DNA of 64,000 nt. Source: Tuctoria greenei (taxonomy: Eukaryota > Streptophyta > Magnoliopsida > Poales > Poaceae). The DNA is taken from the NCBI GenBank assembly GCA_036927565.1, contig JAYESD010000002.1, positions 74,833,735 to 74,897,734 on the forward strand, read 5' to 3'. A program made the position numbers and the translations under genes. The notes beneath the pieces are model-generated. The model did not search any database. It had not been told where the DNA came from and saw nothing but the letters and a program-made list of their open reading frames with translations. This document shows positions 57,221-64,000 of the stretch, piece after piece (within the stretch, counting starts at the first letter, position 1; the number at the start of each line of letters is the position of its first letter).

Positions 57221-57395
57221 GCAATTGAAATTTTGATTATACAATTGAATGTTGAAATGCAGTTGAATTGTTGATTACGCAATTGAATGTTGAAACACAA
57301 TTGAAATGTTGATTATACAATTGAATTTAGAAATGCAATTGAAATGTTGATTATGCAGTTGAATTTTGAAATGCAATTGAATTGTTGATTATGCA
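57221..57395 (+). repeat. 38-bp minisatellite, about 4.6 units
   Basis: Unit begins GCAATTGAAATGTTGATTAT and continues with a CAATTGAAT.TTGAAA tail. Four full units run from 57221 to 57372, then a partial one. A single diverged half unit recurs near 57420. Confidence 0.85.
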
Positions 57396-57968
57396 ATACA
57401 ATATTATGTTTATATTATATTGTTGATTATGCAATTGAATTTACAATGCTTTTTTATGTTATATTGTTTATTATGTTGTTTAGTTAGGATAATTCCTTAT
57501 TACTTAGTTTATTATGTTCATTAATTGGTACTAATTATTTATTTATATTTAATGTTTTTAGTGATTACTTAATATATGTAAGTAAACGGGTATCGAGCCT
57601 GCCCGTCCCGACATTGCCCAACCCGATATGGCCCGACACGCATTAAATGCGTTTGTGACATATATACAGTTGTAGTCATAACGTAAACGTCGAGGTGCTA
57701 CAGAGGCGAACGACGATGGTGAGGATGGCACGGAAGCGAACTGCGGCGGTAACCCTAGACAGACGCCAATAAAGTCTCAGAGCCATAATTGGCGTCGGTA
57801 ACCGTCGCTCGTCCACAGCCGAGCTTGCATGGACGGTGTATCCTGACGTGGAAGTTTCATCTAAGACCAATTTCCTCTATCTCTCTTTTTCTTTTGTAAA
57901 TAACTTAAAAATGAAAACAAAATATGTAACCTATAAAAATGCGTCACCCATTTCGTATCAACACGTAT
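57396..57968. other. AT-rich then mixed non-coding DNA, nothing recognised
   Basis: AT-rich to about 57570, then a GC-richer part with CCCGTCCCGACATTGCCC. No gene or repeat end recognised. The last five bases (CGTAT) are the presumed target site of the next element. Confidence 0.4.
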
Positions 57969-59490
57969 TGAATGTGGCCTAGAGGGGGTGAATAGGCGTT
58001 GAAAAACTTTTCCTGCAACACTTAACAAAAATGTCAAATACAAGAGGGCCGTACTAGTCCGGTGTAGGGTACAGACTAGTCTGGTGTACTAGTTATGCCT
58101 ACGAAAGATTAACAGTTAATGTAATTTCCTCGAACGATTCATAGCAGAATATAGTAAACTATCCTAACAACTTGATGAGTGATTAGGATGAATGATTCGC
58201 ACATGGAATACAAAATTAATACAAGTTGCAAGTCTGATTAACCCTATGCCCTAGATGATAATGATAGCAAAATAAAAGAACTAGAATACAAGAGAAAGGA
58301 TTTTTATCGAGGTTCGATCTCACCAAAGAGATCTACTCCTCGTTGAGGGGCCAACACAAAGCTAGGTCTCAATCAACCCTTTACCTCTTCAAGTCACCAC
58401 AAAGGCCGACTTGAGTTCCACTATCAAGGGGTAATCACCGAGTCAATGGGTCAACCTCACACGCTGAGGGCTCCACAAAATTATAGTAAGAAAAATGAAT
58501 CAAATACACACAAAATATGTATAATTGATGCGTGAGTATATAAGAGATTCAAACCCCAAGAGCTCAACAATGCGTACAAGACGATCTCCCTTTCCCAAAT
58601 ATTGATTCCTAAAAGATTTAACTTTTTAGGCGTTTAGAGTGTGGGGAGAAGTGTACCTATGCTCTTGGGACGTATCATGGCGCTAGGGTTATTTGTTGTT
58701 GAATTTTATGTACGGTTACAATGTTGTGGGGTCATGGATCACCTATTTATAGACTTTCTAAAAGAGTTACGTTTAGGGATCCAGACGGCCGGACTAGTCT
58801 GCTCAGGGGATCGGAGTAGTTTGATGTGCTGTGTAAAACTTGGGTGAGTTGTGCAGCACACCTGAAATGCTAATTTCAGTGAGGTGTACTGTACTTGTCC
58901 GTATAGGAACAAAACATTGAGCGGACTTGTCCGTGGTGATTATAAAAAGTTAATCGAACTAGTCCACAATAGGACGGACTTGTCCGGTGAGGTGAGTTGT
59001 GTGTTGTGATGGCAAACTACTCCAAGTTTTGCAACTTGTCTGCGTGAAACAACAAAAAGTTGAACGAACTTGTCCTACTAATGTCCGTACTTGTCCAAGT
59101 GAGGTTAGTGAGTTGAACGGACTAGTCCGGTGCTGTTTCGGACTTGTCCGTGCGAGAACAGTACATTCATGAGACTAGTCCGCTGGTGAACGAACTTGTC
59201 CGGTGGTTCAGTGAGTTACTTGATTAATTGATTTTAGGCCTTACCCTCTATGCAAAGATATAAGCTCTTGGGATGTGTCTCTCACACACATCCATTACAT
59301 TGATATCTACTTCACACTTCCTTGATCATTTGGGCTCTTCCTTTTCTCACTCCTCATTTTTCACCCTTTTTAGTGCACTATAAGTTATTGTCTTTGTAGA
59401 CCTGCAATCATCTCAACAAATTCATTAGAATCTCATTTGTTTGTCATCAATCGTCCCAAAGCCACAAGGTAATGCCTATATGCACTTTCA
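57969..59490 (-). repeat. 3' LTR of the non-autonomous element (1522 bp)
   Basis: On the minus strand starts TGAAAGTGCATA (59490) and ends ...CACATTCA (57969). It has the same family landmarks as 22628-24152 and about 14 CGGACTWGTCCG-like units (58045-58090 and 58790-59205). Confidence 0.9.
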
Positions 59491-59503
59491 ATCATCCCCT
59501 TTT
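59491..59503 (-). other. polypurine tract of the non-autonomous element
   Basis: On the minus strand AAAAGGGGATGAT directly before the LTR. This sets the orientation and shows that this LTR is the 3' one. Confidence 0.85.
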
Positions 59504-59961
59504 TGGTGATTGTGAGAACCAATTGCGATTTCACAATTAAGAGTAAAAATTGATTTTCATAAAGTGTGCATATATGAGAATGACATATCAACAATAAAAA
59601 ATTCTCATATATATGCACTCCTTATGATGGGGTGCCTATAAAGTGTGTGTGAGCAACTAATGTGATATGCAAAATTGAAAGTACAACAATTGTAGTAGCA
59701 ACCATCACAGAAATATCAAAATGAGCATCACACATTCATATTAAGCAAAATAGGAACATCCAAATGGAGATTACAATAGTTTGAATTTTAAAACACAAAA
59801 GAAATATATGTCCATGATCACTAGTCCTTAAGGCTCAAAAAGTATAGACTACTAGTCTCAATCTCTCTCCCTTTGGCATCAAGGCACCAAAAAGGGAAAA
59901 TTGAGGGGAATTACTCTCCATCACTCCTTCTCTCACTCTCAGGCTTGTCTTCATCTTCATC

Positions 59962-60609
59962 TTAATCTTCAGACACATGAGCATGCTCAAGAGGAGGAGG
60001 AATAGTTACACCCACAAGTCCAAAGGAGGCCAATTCTTGTTCTGTGAGAGGCGCCATCTCTGTGATGTTTTCTTCGGAATCCTCTGAAATTTGAGGAGAT
60101 CCCACTAGCTCAATATCAAGATTCTCACAAATTGCTTTGATGTTTTCCTTCATATACCTCTGGTGCCTCTTCCTGACCAAGCTTTCCTTGTGTTGCTTAA
60201 CCTCCACATTGCAGCAGAATGCAAAGATGGAGAAAAGCATCTTCAATACACCACTAGATAACTCTTTGGAGGGTGGAGGAGCAGAGGTAGCAGCTGCAGT
60301 CCTTGTGACATCATTTGCTTTCTTTGATCTTTGTTCTACTGCAGGTGAGGCAGGAGCATTGGGAGCATTATAGACTGGTGGCTTCTTGGGCTTGGGGCCG
60401 GTATGATCAACATCCTTGACAAACTCAAGTCCAGTTACCTTCTCTATCATGTACATGATGTAAGGTGCATAGCCACAAGACCAATTTTGAGTGATCGAGA
60501 TGTTCACAATGTCATTGTTTATATATTCAAAGACATTGAATGTCTTTTTCTTGCTCATCACATTCATCATGGTCCTTAGAGTTCCTTGAATTGTCCCTGC
60601 ATCTGCATC
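59962..60609 (-). pseudogene. plant-transposon ORF (unclassified retroelement protein), C-terminal part
   Basis: Minus strand, continuation of 63488-64000 across a solo LTR. It includes KKKTFNVFEYINNDIVNISI and WSCGYAPYIMYMIEKVTGLE, then a low-complexity linker (SPAVEQRSKKANDV) and an acidic end. It stops at TAA 59962. With the solo LTR and one CTTTG copy removed, the frame joins without a shift. The family resembles the uncharacterised plant transposon proteins common in grass non-autonomous LTR elements. Function is unknown; a Gag-like packaging role is a guess. In its present state it is disrupted. Confidence 0.72.
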
Positions 60610-60614
60610 CTTTG
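60610..60614. repeat. target site duplication, left copy (CTTTG)
   Basis: CTTTG before the solo LTR; an identical copy is at 63483-63487. Confidence 0.92.
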
Positions 60615-63482
60615 TGTAACACCCTCATTTTCATCCATCATGCATTGCATACACTCTTATACATGTTTAACATTAAGAAACACAAAAACAAACAATTTTA
60701 AAATGAATTAGAACCAAAACAACATTAAACCTATCATATGTGTGGACTTGTCCGGATTGGACCCCGGACTAGTCCGTTCTGCCCTATGTTGTCTTCTGAA
60801 CTTATCTGCTTTTTGCCTCGAATTAGTCCAAAAATGTTTCTAATGTTGTTTGGACTTGTCCGTTCCCGAGCACGGACTAGTCCAGTTTTCCCTACTAGAA
60901 ACTTTCAGAGTTGTCTGGTAATTTCCCAACTTTAGTTTGGATTTTTGAAAATTTGAGAATACCTCCGGACTTGTCCGGTCCTATACCAGACTTGTCCGTT
61001 TTGCTCTCTGGACAAGATCAGACTTGTCCTGACCTCCACCGGACTTGCCCGTTCAAGTGTCTGTTCAATATTGGACTTGTCCGGACCCCTAACGGACTAG
61101 TCCGGTGTGCCCGAATTGGATCCTATTTCTTTCTCCATGAGAAGATATTTGGTAATTGCCTTAAGTGGGCCCAACAACGTCATGTCCAACCCCTGTGGAG
61201 CCCATGTGGGACCCCACCAAGGCCTCCACCGCTTTATACTCGAATTCCACCCGAACCCTACTCCCCACAGTATATAAACATGCCACCACCCACCCTTTCA
61301 TCTCTTTGCCACAATTGAAGAGAACCCTAACCCTAGTTCGTGAGAGCCGCCATCAAGGAGCCTCCACCGTAGGGAGAAGAAGGAGAAGAGAGGAACGAGG
61401 AGGATCAACCAAGATCGTCTTCGCTGCTGAGATCACCATCATCAATCCTTCATCGTCGACATCCTCCTTTGCCAATTCTTCGTCTCCTTCGATCTTGACA
61501 TCGAATTCTCGAGCCTTCAACTCTTGAACCCTTGATTCGTGGTAAATATCTTAGATGCACCTGTTATACGTAAATTATGGTTCTATATTAACTTAAAATA
61601 TGTTGTAGTTGAAAAATTCACCAAAAACCCTAGCCAAAACAGACTTGTCCGGTCCCTGTGCGGACTAGTCCGATCCCTTTCTGTACCAGAATGGACATGT
61701 TCGGCCTCACTGCGGACTAGTCCGGTCTTCCTATTATGAAAATTCCTGGAGCTTCTTTAATATTTTTTTGGAATGACTTGGAACTTGTTCTAACATGTAA
61801 TACTTAATTTTAACTAGTTAGTAAGCAATGATATCAACTTAATAACATGCATTACCACATAATTGCATTATTCATGCATGTCATGACATATTGAGTAACA
61901 TATGAGCATTTATTAATTGTAATGTTTGTTTTGTATGTTTATTGCGCGAAGTAGAAGGTGTTGCTCTTAAGGGTGCTGTCGAGGACCTCTAGCACCAAAA
62001 CTTTGAGGCATTTGATCCTAAACAATATTGGGAGCAAGTCAAGTGTCCTTGAACATTTTGATCCTGTTTTTAAATGTTTTGTTTGCAAAACTGCATGCTT
62101 GTGTCAAATTGATGGAAAACCAAAGATAGGTGCTCACTAGACTTGTTTAACCATCCTTGTCGCTTGGAATACATTGTAGAGAGTCGGGAAGGACATTTTA
62201 CCTTTTTTCTTAGCTCTAATTATTGGGATGAGAGAACAACCAAATGGCTTAACTATGAACTAATGAGCATGTATATGATGAGAATTGATGAATGTGGTTA
62301 ATTGGGAACATGGGACGTGGGAGATCTAAGCAAGAATGGATTGTGGACTGAGTTGGATGTTATGGTGGTTCCACTTGCTTTAGATCTAAGGATCGTTTCG
62401 TAGAGCGACCATACAGGATTTACAGTGCCACCACAACGCCAAGGATGGGTGCAGTGTAGCTCAAAAATTAGGTGTGCTGCTGGTATTGTATGGACTATTG
62501 GATGGTGCGGGGAATGGGAGTTGAGGAGGGCTACCCTTGGAATTGCAAGTCACATGAGGGGGCCCGTGGGTGGGGAGATTCAAGCCTGCTGGTGAAACCT
62601 TATTGGGTCCGTACATGCTAGTAGTCTCTTTGTAAAAGCTATTTTGTGATCTATTGGCCACACACCAAAGGAAGTGTGAGACGGCATAAGGGAGGTTCTT
62701 AGTCACCGAAAGGTGCTGAAATCACAAACGTGTGGGTAAAGTGGTACAACTTCCGCAGAGTGTTAAAAACTATCATGATAGTCGTGCTCTCAGTTATGAG
62801 CAACTTGAACCCTCACATGATTTGAGTGGAACTTGGTATTTTGACAAGTGTACATGGTTAATAATTATGGTAAGAATTTGGTGTTTGGATGGAGAATTAT
62901 TGATGGATGTAATATAATGATAATTGATGGTATTGGACTCATAATTGTCAATTATTTGGGTTATGATGGGATTACTTCACATAGACATTGTAGGATACTT
63001 TTTACATATTTTAAATGTACTTTTCTACAACTAGCCATTATTTATTATCATTCCTTGTTTAAGCTACATGTCATTATTTTCCTACACTTGCTGAGTACGA
63101 CATGTGCTCACCCTTGGAAATCCCCCACCAACAGTTTCAGGTGATGTTTGGAAGTATTCTGAGGATAAAGCGGAGTACTAGGTTGTGTGCTGCCATCGAC
63201 TTGCGTGTGGATTGCTTGAAGCCGCGCTATATCCCTTTGCTTAGTTGCTTAGCTTAATGTTTAGATTATTTTCATTGCATTAGCTTCATATTCTATGAGT
63301 AATAATGATCATTAGAGTTGTAATTTGAGGATTATTTGGATATTGTAATAAAAGTACTTATTTAATAATTTGTGTTGTGATAATTTTCTGTATATCGTTT
63401 GTGGTGCACTCATGTATGTGTGCTGAACATCCTGGGCACACATATGTGTTTACTTGGTTCATTTTCGGAACCGGGTGTTAGA
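60615..63482 (+). repeat. solo LTR of gypsy 2 family (2868 bp) inside the transposon ORF
   Basis: Starts TGTAACACCC and ends GGGTGTTAGA (expected ...ACA, one change), with perfect CTTTG duplications and no internal region. TATATAAA is at 61271-61278. About 14 CGGACTWGTCCG-type units lie at 60740-61115 and 61619-61725. A full-length match in layout to 47574-50497. Confidence 0.95.
61271..61278 (+). promoter_or_regulatory. solo LTR TATA box
   Basis: TATATAAA, at the place equivalent to 48289 and 54647, between two palindrome clusters and before a purine-rich leader. If active, it would transcribe antisense to the disrupted ORF. Confidence 0.65.
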
Positions 63483-63487
63483 CTTTG

Positions 63488-64000
63488 GAGCTATGGTCTT
63501 CCTCAGACTTCTGTTCAGCATAGCAAAGAATGGCTTCAAGTACTTTGCGGTAGGAGGCTTGTACGGCATTCTTGTATCATAGAGGAATTCTAGCTCATTC
63601 TTCTCTAGAGGATTCAAGTTGTTAATTTTAAGCTCATTATCCAACGTGGCTTCGAGGTGGAGTAGTCTGACAAAGTCCTCATAAGTGACACTATACTTGG
63701 ATCCATGTGTTATCCATGTCATCTCATCCCCATCATCATGGGCGAAGTAGAGAGTAGAGTAAAATTGAGTGATGACATCATTGTTCAAATTATATTGGAA
63801 GGATATGAGATCCTTCAATCCATGCCTCTCCAACGCCTTTAAGACTTCATCATATGCCTGACAGTTATTGGATTGTAGATAAGTCATGTCCACCCATTGA
63901 CTTGCAACAACTAGATTTCTCATCTTATTGTAGACCTGTTCACAATAATCAGCATGGAAGTGGCTCCAGAACCTTGGGTCAGCTGATTGCTTTGGCTACT
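63488..64000 (-). pseudogene. plant-transposon ORF (unclassified retroelement protein), N-terminal part
   Basis: Minus strand, open from the window edge. The frame upstream of the ATG at 63923 stays open and reads DPRFWSHFHADYCEQVYNK, so the true start is outside the window. It continues RNLVVASQWVDMTYLQ, LKALERHGLKDLISFQYNLN, TQFYSTLYFAHDD, MTWITHGSKYSVTYEDFVRL and YLKPFFAMLNRSLRKTIAPK, then meets the solo LTR. The order DPRFW, then a QFYATLYF-like block, then W(M/I)T..G, then the F..LL block matches the putative plant transposon protein family of grass and legume elements. No enzyme motif is visible. Part of a non-autonomous LTR element. Confidence 0.78.

Larger units (their letters stand above)
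57969..64000 (-). mobile_element. non-autonomous minus-strand LTR element, 3' part
   Basis: Minus strand: one gene (from beyond 64000 to 59962), a 470-bp untranslated region, purine tract and 3' LTR. Where a copia element would have RNase H before the LTR, this one has an unrelated plant-transposon ORF. It therefore probably relies on enzymes from another element. Its LTR is of the same family as that of copia B (22628-24152), a possible autonomous partner. The 5' end is outside the window. Confidence 0.8.

Noticed and set aside
56734..57274. Long overlapping open frames on both strands (proline-rich, glycine-rich)
   Set aside because: They stay open because C-rich low-complexity repeats contain few stop codons. 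All frames are open at once, and part lies across the solo LTR edge.
1..64000. tRNA, rRNA or other RNA genes
   Set aside because: Only tRNA-complementary primer-binding sites (12 bp) were seen; no cloverleaf or rRNA-like stretch was recognised by eye.

Overview
This is nuclear DNA from a flowering plant, almost certainly a grass. That reading is an inference. It rests on nested LTR retrotransposons of grass type, Tekay-like chromoviruses with very long LTRs, SIRE-like Ty1/copia elements, CACTA transposons and a fragment of an AGO1-type Argonaute gene with plant-like introns. I find no intact host gene, RNA gene or CRISPR array. Essentially all 64 kb is transposable element, much of it nested.

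Left part (1-24152): a four-level nest. The 3' end of a SIRE-like copia element (1-3661) lies in the 5' LTR of a Tekay-like Ty3/gypsy element (3662-18864). That element lies in the end of a CACTA transposon (about 18867-19129), which lies in the integrase region of a minus-strand copia element (19130-24152). The gypsy element has a decayed gag-pol but an uninterrupted extra gene (8728-9678) ahead of gag.

Middle-left (24153-28693): CACTA-like debris. It holds a spliced transposon-gene fragment, six imperfect GAGACG palindromes spread over 2 kb, a small broken minus-strand gene, tandem duplications, and two exons of an Argonaute PIWI domain (28106-28394).

Centre (28694-47194): SIRE-like elements. 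A full-length plus-strand element (30095-40358) has an intact 1054-codon pol ORF, a gag with two stops, and AAAAC target duplications. It lies in the LTR of a defective minus-strand relative (28694-44734). That relative is fused head-on, in mid-gag, to the 3' end of another plus-strand copy (44735-47194). The outer ends share no target duplication, so the fusion looks like a rearrangement.

Right part (47195-64000): the chromodomain end and 3' LTR of a second gypsy family (47195-50497), a heavily decayed minus-strand copia (50498-53510), a CACTA left end (53511 onward) holding a solo LTR of the second gypsy family (54040-56797), then low-complexity and minisatellite DNA. From 57969 a non-autonomous minus-strand element runs off the window. 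Its LTR is related to that of the copia element at 19130-24152, and its single gene is split by another solo LTR (60615-63482) with a perfect CTTTG duplication.

The most notable observation is that two unrelated LTR families, one gypsy and one copia, are both loaded with the same 12-bp palindrome (CGGACTAGTCCG and its CGGACTTGTCCG variant). Others are the Argonaute fragment, several purine tracts ahead of the SIRE 3' LTR, a conserved in-frame TAG at the SIRE gag/pol border, and the preserved pre-gag gene in the gypsy element.
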